Below, piece after piece: positions 54,481 to 63,988 of a DNA stretch of 64,000 nucleotides (positions within the stretch are counted from its first letter, which is position 1; each line of letters begins with the position of its first letter). Under the pieces are notes generated by a model. That model was not told where the DNA came from and made no database searches. It saw only the letters and a program-made list of their open reading frames with translations. A program made the translations under genes and the position numbers. Source of the DNA: Cytophagales bacterium (lineage in GTDB: Bacteria; Bacteroidota; Bacteroidia; Cytophagales; Flammeovirgaceae); assembly GCA_025056215.1 (NCBI GenBank), contig JANWWC010000003.1, positions 358,057 to 422,056 of the forward strand, written 5' to 3'.

Positions 54481-54650
54481 GAGAGGTGAACTTTTATAGG
54501 AAACTTATAAACCTAAACTCAAACGATATAAGCTCTTTAACTAAGAAAATTTAATTTATTTTACAACCTTTAACAATCGTTTACAGCCTAAACTTTTTTC
54601 TTTCCGTATATTAAGGAAGACATTCTTGTTTCACCTTAATTTTTATTATT

Positions 54651-55112
54651 ATGAATTTTACACCTAAACGCGCTTCCGAAAGTACGGGTAAGGCTGTTCG
54701 GAAATACGAGCCAGTAACAGAGTATATGGCAACCAATCTTATTACTTTTCATCCAGACCAAAGCATCAAAGAAGCAATGGATATTTTGCTTGAAAACAAA
54801 ATTTCTGGTGCGCCTGTTTTAAATGACCGCCGAGAACTCGTAGGAATTCTTTCTGAAAAAGACTGCTTGCGCGTTATCATTGAATCGAGCTATCACAATC
54901 AGCCTATGGTGTTGGGAAAAGTTTCTGATTACATGTCAAAAAATGTTCGCTTCGTGACTGATGACAAAGACGTATTGGATATTGCTAATGAGTTTTTGAA
55001 TTCTAATTTCCGACGTTTTCCTGTAGTAGACAAACGTGGAAGATTGGTAGGACAAATTAGCCGACGAGACATCTTAAGAGCAGCCCAAAAAATTGCATCT
55101 GCTACCCTCTAA
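54651..55112 (+). CDS. Two-CBS-domain protein
   Basis: 153 residues, two CBS domains (about 22-80 and 90-150) after a short basic N-terminal part. Motifs EYMATNLITFHPDQSIKEAMD and VSDYMSKNVRFVTDDKDVLD, with RRFPVVDKRGRLVGQISRRD. CBS pairs bind adenosyl nucleotides and act as energy sensors, often fused to an enzyme; here it is stand-alone. Followed by a strong terminator at 55172-55192. Downstream lies tRNA-Arg on the other strand. Confidence 0.9.
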   Translation: MNFTPKRASESTGKAVRKYEPVTEYMATNLITFHPDQSIKEAMDILLENKISGAPVLNDRRELVGILSEKDCLRVIIESSYHNQPMVLGKVSDYMSKNVRFVTDDKDVLDIANEFLNSNFRRFPVVDKRGRLVGQISRRDILRAAQKIASATL

Positions 55113-55171
55113 AACTTTGATATATTTTTTTGCTTTGTTCGCTTGGATTTTTTCAACTTAGCTGTGCTTCG

Positions 55172-55192
55172 CCGCGGGCAACCGCGGTTTTT
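55172..55192 (+). terminator. Intrinsic terminator of the CBS protein gene
   Basis: CCGCGG (55172-55177), GCAA loop (a GNRA tetraloop), CCGCGG (55182-55187), then TTTTT. A compact, GC-rich stem in an AT-rich region, so likely efficient. Confidence 0.85.
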
Positions 55193-55205
55193 ACTTGTTA
55201 TTGAG

Positions 55206-55277
55206 TAGCCGCGTCAGGAATCGAACCTGAATCTTAAGCTCCGGAGGCTTACGTTATATCCTTTTAACTACGCGGCC
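55206..55277 (-). tRNA. tRNA-Arg, anticodon CCG
   Basis: The minus strand folds as a full cloverleaf: acceptor GGCCGCG with CGCGGCT (first pair G-U), D stem GTTA/TAAC with an 8-base loop containing GG, anticodon stem TAAGC/GCTTA with loop CTCCGGA (anticodon CCG at complement 55242-55244), T stem TCAGG/CCTGA with TTCGATT, discriminator A. It reads CGG arginine codons. CCA is not encoded. Confidence 0.95.
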
Positions 55278-55410
55278 TTAGTTGCCTTTATTTGCAATGC
55301 AATAATACAAATTTTTGTCTTCTTGCTTGGAAATGTTAGCTAAAATTTTCTATGATTTTTTCGAAATATAGCTGAAACACTATAGTTTTACACCAAATTT
55401 CTGCTATTTT

Positions 55411-55785
55411 ATGAAAACGATTGTTTTTTTATTTTCTGCTTTGTTGTGGTCTAGTTTGCTCCAGGCGGCAATTCCTGCCAAAGAAATTCAACATCAGTCT
55501 TTGCAATCAGAAAGTGTGCATAGTCAAAATCCCAAAATAGTGTTGAGCTCTCCTGAAAATTTTTCTAAGAAAGAACAAAAAATAAAGCGAATACTTGAGC
55601 ATCGAGCTCCTCAAGGAGTAACAGTAGAAGATATTGTTGCTTTTGTAGGGGTAATTATTATGGTAATAGGTGCTGTTTCATTAATTTTTAATGTGTGGGG
55701 TGGCTTAGTTACTATTATTGTTGGCTTAGCAATTTATCTTGTGGGAAGAGCGTTAGGTGGTAAAGTAAGTCGTTTTTTTAATTAA
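55411..55785 (+). CDS. Small exported membrane protein
   Basis: 124 residues. Signal peptide MKTIVFLFSALLWSSLLQA, polar linker with Gln/Ser (20-60), then a C-terminal pair of hydrophobic helices (about 72-92 and 94-112; VEDIVAFVGVIIMVIGAVSL and GGLVTIIVGLAIYLVGRALG). I do not recognise a named family; small proteins of this kind are common in Cytophagales. Closed by the terminator at 55807-55842. Monocistronic. Confidence 0.7.
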   Translation: MKTIVFLFSALLWSSLLQAAIPAKEIQHQSLQSESVHSQNPKIVLSSPENFSKKEQKIKRILEHRAPQGVTVEDIVAFVGVIIMVIGAVSLIFNVWGGLVTIIVGLAIYLVGRALGGKVSRFFN

Positions 55786-55806
55786 GTATAAAATACTAAA
55801 ATTATT

Positions 55807-55842
55807 AAAAACCTGCTGTTAAAAAGGCAGGTTTTTTATTTT
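55807..55842 (+). terminator. Intrinsic terminator of the small membrane protein gene
   Basis: AAAACCTGC (55807-55815) pairs fully with GCAGGTTTT (55827-55835) and is followed by TTATTTTT. It ends a few bases before the porZ start. Confidence 0.85.
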
Positions 55843-55858
55843 TGAAAAAAGGAATCTT

Positions 55859-58132
55859 ATGAAATATCTCTCTAAAATTGGGTTTTTTGTATTGATAATT
55901 CGAATTGCATTTTCTCAGACTATAGCGGTGGGTTCTTGGCAAGCTCACCTTACTTACATGAACGTACGACAAGTATTACTTACTCCTGAAAGGGTATATG
56001 CAATTGCAGAAAACGGTATTTTTTTTGTAGAAAAAAAACAAAACACCTTTCAAACACTTTCTACAGTAGATGGGCTGAGCGATACGGAAGCTTCTGCAAT
56101 TCAGTATTATGCTTCTCGTCGAACGCTTATTGTAGGATATACAAATGGGAACATAGACTTAGTAACTCCTCAACAAATTTTTAACATTCGTACTCTGTTT
56201 AACAATCGAAATTTTGAACAAAAAGCAATCAACCATATCAATATTAGAGAAAATTGGGCATATCTTTCTACCTCTTTTGGAATAGTAGTATTGGATATCG
56301 ATCGCCGGCTAATTCGAGAAACTTACGCTTACATTGGTGAAAATGGGAATTTGGTAAATGTACATGCTACAGTGATATATGCTGATAGCATATGGGCTGC
56401 CACCTCTGAAGGGCTCAAGGTAGCCCCTTTGGCACCTCATTTTAGTAAAGCAGACTTTAGAAATTGGAAAACTCTTGTAAGGAGTTCGCATCTTACAACT
56501 ATTGCCGTTTTTGCCAATCGGCTTTATTATGGAATAAGTCAAAGGGGGATTTTTTACTATCAAAGCGGGAAGTTAGATAGTATTTCGATAGCACCCACTT
56601 CATTTTATGGAATAAGTGCCCACCAAAATCGATTATGGGTTGCTACTCCTTCGAATGTTATTCAGTTTGATGCAAATCATTCGATAGTACGCTCGCTTTC
56701 TCATTTTTTAATTGTAAATGCCCAGCAAGCAATTCAGGATAATGATATAGTCTGGATTGCTGATGCGCAAAATGGATTAATTCGCTTTCAAAATGATAAG
56801 TACGAACAATTTCTACCTTCAGGGCCTTTTTATCGGAAAGCTTATCGACTTATCAACGCAGGAAATAAAATCATTGCAACCTCGGGAGGAATTTCTCTAT
56901 CGAGAGATACAGCTTTGAATGCTCCTTGGGGGTTTTACGTCTATGAGAATGGAAAATGGACAAACTATAATGCAGTACCTCAACAACAGCAAGCGTTTTT
57001 TGTGCCTGAACTGATTGATATCACCGATGCGGCCTATGATGAAAAAAGAAATATCGTATATTTTGTTTCTTTTCGAAAAGGGCTTATTACTTGGAACCTC
57101 TCTGAAAATACTTTTGCAAAGTATGATTCTATTCCTCTTCAAAAGACTCAAAATCAGACAAGAACAGCAGGCATAGCCGTAGATGCACAAGGAACTGTTT
57201 GGATTTCCAACCAAGTAAATTCGCGTTTCCAACCTACTTTGCACAGCAGAAACCTACAAGGCGAGTGGAACTCTTTTAATTTTGGAAATAATTCTATGTA
57301 TGTTAATCCAAGAGATATTTTTATTGACCGCTTTAACAACAAATGGATTATACAGAAGCCTCATATCCAGATTCCTGTAGATAGCACTGTCGGCGTACTG
57401 GTTACACGCGATGGGCAAACTTTTCGAGGACTTAACAATCTCAATGCAAGTGTGAAGGCTCCTGTCAATGCTATCGCTCAAGATTTGGATAACGTGATAT
57501 GGTTAGGAACTAATAGCGGTTTGCTCATTTTACGCGACCTGAGTCGACTTTATACCAATCAACCTTTAGAAACATACCTTCCTCGCTACGAAGGATTGCC
57601 TCTTCTAAAAGACCAAACCATAACAGCTATTGCAGTAGATGGAGGAAACCGAAAATGGGTAGGTACTGCAGAAGACGGTGCGTGGCTTTTTGATAAACAC
57701 ACTAATATGCCTCTTTTGCATTTTACCGCACAAAATAGTCCTTTATTTTCTAATTATATCGTTGATATTGCTATTCACCCTACTACAGGCGAAGTTTTTT
57801 TTGCTACAGATAAGGGGATTATTTCATATCGGAGCGATGCTACGGTAGCCTCTACAGTTCAAGAAAAGCAAGTGCGCGTATTTCCTAATCCTGTTCGACC
57901 AGATTATTCAGGGATTGTTACAATTACTGATCTTGTGCGCGATGCGCTGGTAAAAATTACAGACGCTAGCGGAAAGCTAGTTTGGCAAATGCAAGCAGTC
58001 GGAGGAACGGCTACTTGGAATTTACATACGCTTTCAGGAGAAAAAGCAACTACTGGAGTTTATTTCATCTTTAGCACTGATGCTCAGCAAGGAACAGAAA
58101 CTTTTGTAGCAAAACTTGCTATTATTCATTAA
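55859..58132 (+). CDS. porZ: PorZ-like type IX secretion protein
   Basis: 757 residues. Signal peptide (about 1-20, ending FSQT) leads to two beta-propellers of the two-component-regulator type; the opening GSWQAHLTYMNVRQVLLTPERVYAIAENG is typical of PorZ. The C-terminus VRVFPNPVRPDYSGIVTITD...TGVYFIF is a sorting-type domain. PorZ belongs to the cell-surface attachment complex that links secreted cargo to A-LPS in the type IX system. The assignment relies on N-terminal and C-terminal patterns. It overlaps the convergent HAD gene by 4 bases. Confidence 0.87.
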   Translation: MKYLSKIGFFVLIIRIAFSQTIAVGSWQAHLTYMNVRQVLLTPERVYAIAENGIFFVEKKQNTFQTLSTVDGLSDTEASAIQYYASRRTLIVGYTNGNIDLVTPQQIFNIRTLFNNRNFEQKAINHINIRENWAYLSTSFGIVVLDIDRRLIRETYAYIGENGNLVNVHATVIYADSIWAATSEGLKVAPLAPHFSKADFRNWKTLVRSSHLTTIAVFANRLYYGISQRGIFYYQSGKLDSISIAPTSFYGISAHQNRLWVATPSNVIQFDANHSIVRSLSHFLIVNAQQAIQDNDIVWIADAQNGLIRFQNDKYEQFLPSGPFYRKAYRLINAGNKIIATSGGISLSRDTALNAPWGFYVYENGKWTNYNAVPQQQQAFFVPELIDITDAAYDEKRNIVYFVSFRKGLITWNLSENTFAKYDSIPLQKTQNQTRTAGIAVDAQGTVWISNQVNSRFQPTLHSRNLQGEWNSFNFGNNSMYVNPRDIFIDRFNNKWIIQKPHIQIPVDSTVGVLVTRDGQTFRGLNNLNASVKAPVNAIAQDLDNVIWLGTNSGLLILRDLSRLYTNQPLETYLPRYEGLPLLKDQTITAIAVDGGNRKWVGTAEDGAWLFDKHTNMPLLHFTAQNSPLFSNYIVDIAIHPTTGEVFFATDKGIISYRSDATVASTVQEKQVRVFPNPVRPDYSGIVTITDLVRDALVKITDASGKLVWQMQAVGGTATWNLHTLSGEKATTGVYFIFSTDAQQGTETFVAKLAIIH

Positions 58133-58719
58133 TATTTTCTTCCTATAAACGGACGGACATCAGTAACAATCATACCTGCCTGACGGGCTGCCTCCAATCC
58201 TGGTTCGCCGTCTTCAAAAACCTGACAAAATTCAGGTGCTATCTCCATTGCTTCTGCACATCGTAAAAAAGTTTCTGGGTCAGGTTTCGGACGAAGAACG
58301 TCATCAGCTGAAATGATAGCAGTAAAATAATGTTTTATTCCTAATTTATCTAGTATTTCGTAAGCTACTTTTTTGTAATTTCCTGTTCCACAAGACATGG
58401 GTAGTTTCCCAAAATGCAAATGTGCAATCTTAATAATAGGTTCTATAGGTCGAATTTCTTGTTGGATTTCTTGGTATTTTCTTTCTTTGTAGGCAGTTAA
58501 GTACTCCTCCGAAAAATTTGTGCCATGTAATTGATTGATAATCTCCACAATTTTATGAGTAGGCATTCCTGCCCATTTGTAAAACAATTCCTCTGGGAAA
58601 TGCAAACCGTGTTGGGTAGCAGTAAAGTACCATGCCTGATAGTGAGTGGGCATCGTATCAGCTAGTGTGCCATCTATATCGAAAATAAGTGCTTGGGCTT
58701 TTGGATGAATAGTAATCAT
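58129..58719 (-). CDS. HAD-superfamily phosphatase (beta-phosphoglucomutase-like)
   Basis: 196 residues. Motif I FDIDGTLADT with D14 and D16, cap helices with YKWAGMPTHKIVEII, motif II SCGTGNYKKV, motif III/IV RPKPDPETFLRC and FEDGEPGLEAARQAGM. Length and cap fit the YqaB/beta-PGM-like branch, which act on sugar phosphates such as fructose-1-P. It is divergent from the next gene, with 120 bases between. Confidence 0.92.
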   Translation of the reverse strand: MITIHPKAQALIFDIDGTLADTMPTHYQAWYFTATQHGLHFPEELFYKWAGMPTHKIVEIINQLHGTNFSEEYLTAYKERKYQEIQQEIRPIEPIIKIAHLHFGKLPMSCGTGNYKKVAYEILDKLGIKHYFTAIISADDVLRPKPDPETFLRCAEAMEIAPEFCQVFEDGEPGLEAARQAGMIVTDVRPFIGRKY

Positions 58720-58839
58720 TATTTCGTTTGTGTTTTATTTAATAACTAAATAACATTAAAAAATGTTGTAAATTGCGTATTGCTCTATAGATTAAATTTG
58801 AACTTGAAGTTACCTTTGAAACTCACAATTTAAATATCC

Positions 58840-60000
58840 ATGAAAAAAAAGACAATTCTTATAGCTTCTTTGGTATTGTTGGGAATCGTCTTTGGCACCA
58901 TTTCATTAGCTTTTATACGTCTACCATATTTGCAAAAAGCCATTCTTTATTTTACTCCTGGCATTAACGATTATACAATTTTCGAAAATAGGAAGGTAGA
59001 AGCTCGCAATCCTTTGCCTTGGAAAATAGCCTCTGATTATAACCGAATTCAGATTCCTAAAAAATACCGTTCTGAAGTAGAAAAAAATAATACTGTAGCT
59101 TGGCTTTTAGTGCAAGATGGCGAAATTATATTTGAGCAGTATTGGGATGGCTACAGTGATTCTTCTTATTCTAATTCATTTTCAATGGCAAAAACAATTG
59201 TAGCTCTTTTAGTAGGTATTGCTTTAGAGGAAGGGAAAATCAAGAGTTTGCAGCAATCAGTAGGAGAATTTTTGCCTGCATATGCAGAAGGGGAAAAGTC
59301 CAGGATTACTATCGAGCATTTACTCATTATGAGTTCAGGCTTAAATTGGAATGAGAGTTATATTAATCCATTTGCTCATACAGCCGAAGCATACTACGGA
59401 GAAGATATTGCTTCAACGGTAATGAATCTTGATGTGGTCGAAACACCAGGTAAAAAATTCAAATACTTGAGCGGAAATACACAATTGTTAGCTTACGTTG
59501 TACAAGCGGCGACAGGTAAAAAATTAAGTGAATATGCATCTGAAAAATTATGGACTCCATTAGGAGCAGAGCGACCTGCGCTATGGTCATTAGACAAAGC
59601 CGATGGAGATGAAAAAGCGTATTGTTGTTTCAATAGTAATGCACGTGATTTTGCAAGGTTAGGGCAGTTAATTTTGCAAAAAGGGGTTTTCAACAATACC
59701 CGTATTCTTTCTGAAGATTATATTAATAAAATGACAACTCCTTACCGATATCTTGAAGATACTACTCAGATTTATGGTTATCAGATTTGGATTGCAGACC
59801 ATAAAGGCCACAAAATTCCTTACTTGCGTGGAATTTTAGGGCAGTATGTCGCAGTATTTCCTCATAAAAATGCTGTTTTCGTGCGATTAGGTCATCTTTA
59901 TACGCGTTCTAAGGTGAATGGACATCACCCGGATTTTCTGATTTATCTCGATTGTGTGGATGAAATGTTAGAAATGCGCAAAAAAATTAATTTTCAGTAA
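58840..60000 (+). CDS. Beta-lactamase-fold serine hydrolase (class C/esterase-like)
   Basis: 386 residues. N-terminal membrane anchor (about 5-25). The SxxK motif is S115-M-A-K118 (SFSMAKTI), and Y209 with S211-G-N213 provides the second motif (FKYLSGNTQ). WNESYINPF and LMIMSSGL-like sequences ([11 protein letters not shown]) fit class C-type hydrolases, which include esterases and D-aminopeptidases as well as lactamases. Substrate unknown. TACCTTTG at 58811-58818 and TAAATTTG at 58793-58800 may be -7 elements. gmhA follows at 2 bases, suggesting co-expression. Confidence 0.9.
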   Translation: MKKKTILIASLVLLGIVFGTISLAFIRLPYLQKAILYFTPGINDYTIFENRKVEARNPLPWKIASDYNRIQIPKKYRSEVEKNNTVAWLLVQDGEIIFEQYWDGYSDSSYSNSFSMAKTIVALLVGIALEEGKIKSLQQSVGEFLPAYAEGEKSRITIEHLLIMSSGLNWNESYINPFAHTAEAYYGEDIASTVMNLDVVETPGKKFKYLSGNTQLLAYVVQAATGKKLSEYASEKLWTPLGAERPALWSLDKADGDEKAYCCFNSNARDFARLGQLILQKGVFNNTRILSEDYINKMTTPYRYLEDTTQIYGYQIWIADHKGHKIPYLRGILGQYVAVFPHKNAVFVRLGHLYTRSKVNGHHPDFLIYLDCVDEMLEMRKKINFQ

Positions 60001-60002
60001 CT

Positions 60003-60578
60003 ATGCAACATCTTATTCGAGCAACCTTTGACGAAGCAGCTAATCTACTACAACGTTTTTTGGAAGATGCTCATAATATTCAGGCTATCGAATTAGCTGC
60101 CCAAATCATGATAGAGGCTTTAAAAAACGACAAAAAAATTATTAGTGCAGGAAACGGAGGTTCTCATTGTGATGCAATGCACTTTGCTGAAGAGCTCTCT
60201 GGAAAATTTCGCGATGATAGACCTTCTTATGCTGCTATTGCTATCTCTGACCCAAGTCATATTTCTTGCGTAGGCAATGATTATGGGTTCGAATACGTTT
60301 TTAGTCGTTATCTGGAAGGTATTGGCAAAAAAGGAGATGTATTTTTAGGAATTAGTACCAGTGGAAATTCCAAAAATATTATTAGGGCTGTTGAAACAGC
60401 GCGAAAAAAAGAAATGAAAGTAGTTCTTCTTACTGGAAAAGATGGGGGAAAATTAGCTGGAACAGCTGATGTAGAAATTCGGGTACCTCATTTTGGATAC
60501 GCAGACCGTATCCAAGAAGTGCATATCAAAATTATTCATGTTCTGATTATGCTAATTGAAAAAGGCATGAGTGCATAA
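60003..60578 (+). CDS. gmhA: Phosphoheptose isomerase
   Basis: 191 residues, SIS fold. Converts sedoheptulose 7-P to D-glycero-D-manno-heptose 7-P for LPS heptose. Active-site residues match: H60 and E64 (AMHFAEEL), Q171 and H179 in [25 protein letters not shown] and [11 protein letters not shown] are the sugar-phosphate binding loops. The other heptose genes are not in the window. Sits 2 bases after the hydrolase. Confidence 0.95.
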   Translation: MQHLIRATFDEAANLLQRFLEDAHNIQAIELAAQIMIEALKNDKKIISAGNGGSHCDAMHFAEELSGKFRDDRPSYAAIAISDPSHISCVGNDYGFEYVFSRYLEGIGKKGDVFLGISTSGNSKNIIRAVETARKKEMKVVLLTGKDGGKLAGTADVEIRVPHFGYADRIQEVHIKIIHVLIMLIEKGMSA

Positions 60579-60655
60579 AATTTTTCAAAGATTATTTTTT
60601 TAAAAAAACATTAATATTTTTTTTACCTTTCACCTCAAAACAACCTCTTTCACCT

Positions 60656-62056
60656 ATGAAAAAGTTTCTTGATGATAACTTCTTGTTGGAAAATAAAACA
60701 GCTGAAATTCTTTACCATGAATACGCTAAGAAGATGCCTATTATAGATTATCATTCTCATCTTCCTGCGCAAGAAATTGCAGAAGATAAGCAATTTGATA
60801 ATATCACACAAATTTGGCTCTACGGAGATCATTATAAATGGCGTGCAATGCGTACCAATGGAGTACCTGAAAAGTATTGTACTGGAGACGCTTCTGATTA
60901 TGAAAAATTTGAAAAATGGGCAGAAACAGTCCCTTATACGCTTCGTAACCCCCTCTACCATTGGACGCACATGGAGCTAAAGAATCCTTTCAAAATAGAA
61001 AAGATTTTAAATCCGACGTCTGCAAAAGAAATTTACGAAGAAACGTCTGCTCTCTTAAAAACACCTGAGTTTAGCGTAAGAAACTTACTAAGAAAGTTTA
61101 ACGTCAAAATTGTTTGCACTACTGATGATCCTTGCGATACCCTTGAGTATCATGCTAAAATAAAGCAAGACAGTTTTGAAATAAAAGTTCTTCCTACTTT
61201 TCGTCCTGATAAAGCGATGGCAGTAGAAGATGCTAAAAAATTTAATGAATGGGTGAATCGTTTAGAAGAGGTGACTAACATTACTATCCGTGATTATAAA
61301 TCTTTCTTAGATGCTCTTCAAAAAAGGCATGACTATTTTCACGAGATGGGCTGCCGTCTATCAGACCACGGTGTTGAAGAACTGTATGCAGAACCCTATC
61401 AAGAGTGGGAAATAGAAAATATCTTTGGAACGATTCGCCGAGGAAAAGAACTTTTTAATAGCGAAATTTTGAAGTTTAAATCTGCAATGCTTCATTTCTT
61501 CGGTGTCTTAGATCACTCTAAAGGTTGGACCCAGCAATTTCATATAGGTGCACTTCGCAATAATAATACGCGCATGATGCAAACCTTAGGACCTGATACG
61601 GGGTTCGATTCTATTGGTGATTTTACACTTGCTAAAAACATGGCGCGTTTCTTCGATCGTTTGGATGATCATAATCAACTTGCGAAGACTATCATTTATA
61701 ATCTGAACCCTTCAGATAACGAAGTATTTGCAACGATGATTGGAAATTTTAACGATGGCTCTATTGCAGGAAAAATGCAGTTCGGACCTGCATGGTGGTT
61801 TCTCGACCAAAAAGATGGTATGATTAAGCAAATGAATGCTCTTTCTAATCTCGGACTTTTGCGCAGATTTGTAGGAATGGTTACCGATTCTCGGAGCTTT
61901 CTTTCTTATTCTCGCCATGAGTATTTTAGGCGTATTTTGTGTAATTTGATCGGCACCGACGTAGAAAATGGAGAACTTCCTAACGATATAGAATTATTAG
62001 CTGATACTGTGAAAGATATTTGTTTCCAAAATGCTGACCAGTATTTTCAGTTTTAA
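60656..62056 (+). CDS. uxaC: Glucuronate isomerase
   Basis: 466 residues, amidohydrolase-like fold. Interconverts glucuronate/galacturonate with fructuronate/tagaturonate. DYHSHLPAQEIAEDKQFDN holds H33 and H35; KWRAMRTNGVPEKYCTG, HDYFHEMGCRLSDHGVE, GWTQQFHIGALRNNN are diagnostic. Without uxuA/uxuB or other uronate genes near, it is a lone catabolic gene. A loose -7 (TACCTTTC) lies just upstream. Confidence 0.96.
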   Translation: MKKFLDDNFLLENKTAEILYHEYAKKMPIIDYHSHLPAQEIAEDKQFDNITQIWLYGDHYKWRAMRTNGVPEKYCTGDASDYEKFEKWAETVPYTLRNPLYHWTHMELKNPFKIEKILNPTSAKEIYEETSALLKTPEFSVRNLLRKFNVKIVCTTDDPCDTLEYHAKIKQDSFEIKVLPTFRPDKAMAVEDAKKFNEWVNRLEEVTNITIRDYKSFLDALQKRHDYFHEMGCRLSDHGVEELYAEPYQEWEIENIFGTIRRGKELFNSEILKFKSAMLHFFGVLDHSKGWTQQFHIGALRNNNTRMMQTLGPDTGFDSIGDFTLAKNMARFFDRLDDHNQLAKTIIYNLNPSDNEVFATMIGNFNDGSIAGKMQFGPAWWFLDQKDGMIKQMNALSNLGLLRRFVGMVTDSRSFLSYSRHEYFRRILCNLIGTDVENGELPNDIELLADTVKDICFQNADQYFQF

Positions 62057-62111
62057 AAAAATTGTATAGCTTTTCCTATCCATCGCACTACTTTTTTAGT
62101 TTTTACAAATT

Positions 62112-62663
62112 ATGTCAGTTTGGAAATATTTTAAAGATTGGTTCTATAGGCTAAAGTCGGTGGGAGAGCAAATAAGAAGCTCAAGTGAAAGTCCAATGTT
62201 TTATATTAGAAGTGTAACAATTAAAGGAAACAGGTTGTTTACAACTTGTTTCCTAAAATCTAAACTCAATTTTAGTCCTACTCAAATGTATTCCTTTGAT
62301 GATATTTATAATAAAATATGGTTTAGTGAGAAAGGAGACGATATAGCTTCCTTGTATATGAACAAAGGATATTTATTTTTTGATGTAGAATTAATTCCAA
62401 AAGAGATCGACAGTCAAACGCTGGATATTACGTTGAAAGTAACAGAGGGAGATATATACAAAATAGGTGACGTTACTGTTACAGGATTATTTTGCCAAGA
62501 TTTAGGAGAAAGAATCCTGTTTAAGCGCGGTGAAAGGTTTAGTCGCCTTAAAGTAAAACAAACCTATGAAAATCTTTTAAGTATAGAGGCTAAGCCAATC
62601 AAAATCACTCCTAAAGCAAATAAAAATACTAGAGTGGTAGATGTAGATATTCAAGTAGGTTAA
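62112..62663 (+). CDS. POTRA-domain protein lacking a barrel
   Basis: 183 residues. Two POTRA-like units: one beginning MFYIRSVTIKGNRLF, and one with SLYMNKGYLFFDVELIPKE...LKVTEGDIYKIGDVTVTG, the sequence style of Bacteroidota BamA. The protein then stops without the outer-membrane barrel. There is no signal peptide, and an in-frame TAG at 62097-62099 excludes an upstream one. Either a cytoplasmic POTRA relic or a fragment of a duplicated bamA. Overlaps the convergent rsmI gene by 4 bases. Confidence 0.8.
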   Translation: MSVWKYFKDWFYRLKSVGEQIRSSSESPMFYIRSVTIKGNRLFTTCFLKSKLNFSPTQMYSFDDIYNKIWFSEKGDDIASLYMNKGYLFFDVELIPKEIDSQTLDITLKVTEGDIYKIGDVTVTGLFCQDLGERILFKRGERFSRLKVKQTYENLLSIEAKPIKITPKANKNTRVVDVDIQVG

Positions 62664-63364
62664 TCAGGATTGCTTGTTTTTTCTTTTCCTGCTATCACTA
62701 TCACCACCTCTCCTTTTGGAGTGTTTTTTTGATAGTAAGTGATAAGCTCTCGTAGTGTGCCGCGCCTAGTTTCTTCAAAAATTTTAGTTAGTTCTCTTGA
62801 AACTGAGGCAAGATGTTGTTCTCCAAATGCTTCTGCTAGTTGCTCCAAAGTTTTTATAAGCCTAAAAGGAGATTCGTATAAGATAATAGTTCTTGTTTCG
62901 TGAGTTAATGATAAGATGCGTTTCTTTCTTCCCTTTTTAGGAGGTAAAAATCCCTCGAATACAAATTTATCTGTAGGAAATCCTGAAACTACTAAAGACG
63001 GAATGAGAGCTGTCGCTCCTGGTAGGCATTCTATTTCTATACCAGTGTGAATGGCTTCTCGCACTAATAAAAAACCAGGGTCAGAAATAGCTGGGGTGCC
63101 TGCATCAGAAACCAAAGCGATTTTCTCTCCACTTTTAATCCGTTGGAGTATTTTTTCTACTGTTTTATGTTCATTAAAAGCGTGATGGCTTTCCAAGCGT
63201 TTTTGAATTTTATAGTGTTTTAATAAAACAGACGTTACGCGTGTATCTTCTGCTAATATAGTGTCTACTTCTTGTAAAATTCTTAGTGCGCGAAGCGTTA
63301 TATCTTCTAAATTTCCGATAGGCGTAGGTACTACATATAATTTCCCATTAGCTATTTTAGCCAT
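62660..63364 (-). CDS. rsmI: 16S rRNA (cytidine-1402-2'-O)-methyltransferase
   Basis: 234 residues from ATG complement 63364 (MAKIANGKLYVVPTPIGNLEDITLRALR), the usual RsmI start; 10 more codons are possible. SAM-binding stretch LVSDAGTPAISDPG and GFPTDKFVFEGFLPPKKGRKKR, with ILYESPFRLIKTLEQLAE, are conserved. Methylates the 2'-OH of C1402 in 16S rRNA, at the P site. An rRNA operon starts just to the right, on the plus strand. Confidence 0.95.
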   Translation of the reverse strand: MAKIANGKLYVVPTPIGNLEDITLRALRILQEVDTILAEDTRVTSVLLKHYKIQKRLESHHAFNEHKTVEKILQRIKSGEKIALVSDAGTPAISDPGFLLVREAIHTGIEIECLPGATALIPSLVVSGFPTDKFVFEGFLPPKKGRKKRILSLTHETRTIILYESPFRLIKTLEQLAEAFGEQHLASVSRELTKIFEETRRGTLRELITYYQKNTPKGEVVIVIAGKEKTSNPD

Positions 63365-63731
63365 AAATTCGAGCATTAATTTGACGTAGCGCATTAATTT
63401 TGCGATTTCCTAAATAAGGAAGGTATATTTATTCATACAAGATGAAAACTTTATAAAAATAAATCTTACACATAATAAAATTCGCTATTTCAATCGTGTC
63501 AGTGGTTTTTTTAGTTTATTCAAAACTAAAAAATTCTTTTTTTATTTCTATTCTCCATGCATTTTGTTGGTTACATAATAGAACGTATGAAATTATGTCC
63601 ATATTCTGAGAATAGGATTTTTTTAGAGAGATAGGTAATTAAAAAAACAGCATAGCTGAGCGGTTTAAAGGTTACTTCGACGATGTAAGAAAAGATTCGT
63701 TTGATTTTTTCTAAAAAATGTTCTAAAAAAC
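63365..63731. other. Intergenic region with a tRNA-like remnant
   Basis: No gene. GCATAGCTGAGCGGTTTAAAG at about 63651-63671 matches the D-arm half of a tRNA-Ser-like gene, followed by TTCGACG in an anticodon-loop-like position. The remaining arms do not fold and no T arm follows. Most likely a decayed tRNA fragment. Other parts hold no motif I recognise. Confidence 0.35.
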
Positions 63732-63762
63732 TTGAATTATTGTAGAACTATACCTACCTTTG
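63732..63762 (+). promoter_or_regulatory. rRNA operon promoter
   Basis: TTG (63732-63734), a 20-base spacer, then TACCTTTG (63755-63762): an exact Bacteroidota promoter. Transcription should start at about 63769. It drives the rRNA operon whose 16S gene starts at the right edge of the window. Confidence 0.8.
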
Positions 63763-63768
63763 CGCCCG

Positions 63769-63988
63769 CTATGTTGGTTAGTGTAGGAGTTGGGTTGTGT
63801 GTTGGGTTTTTGAAAAAAGTGTGTAAAAAATTTGGTAATGAGTGAGCGGGGTTATAATTTTGTAATCCGTTTGATTTTGTGGGTAGGGTTAATTTCGAAT
63901 AACACTTGGTAGGGGTGTTAGTGAAGTTCTTTGAAATGATAGGCAGCGCTATGGTGGTGTTGGGTTGATAGCCGACTATAAGAGATTT
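63769..63988 (+). other. rRNA operon leader
   Basis: About 220 bases, G- and T-rich, without a reading frame. GTTCTTTGAAA at 63926-63936 resembles the boxA-type antitermination sequence found before 16S in Bacteroidota. The end of the leader runs into the 16S 5' end. Confidence 0.65.

Noticed and set aside
56897..57481. Several minus-strand frames inside porZ
   Set aside because: Short, overlapping each other and lacking any domain; they are shadows of the porZ coding strand.
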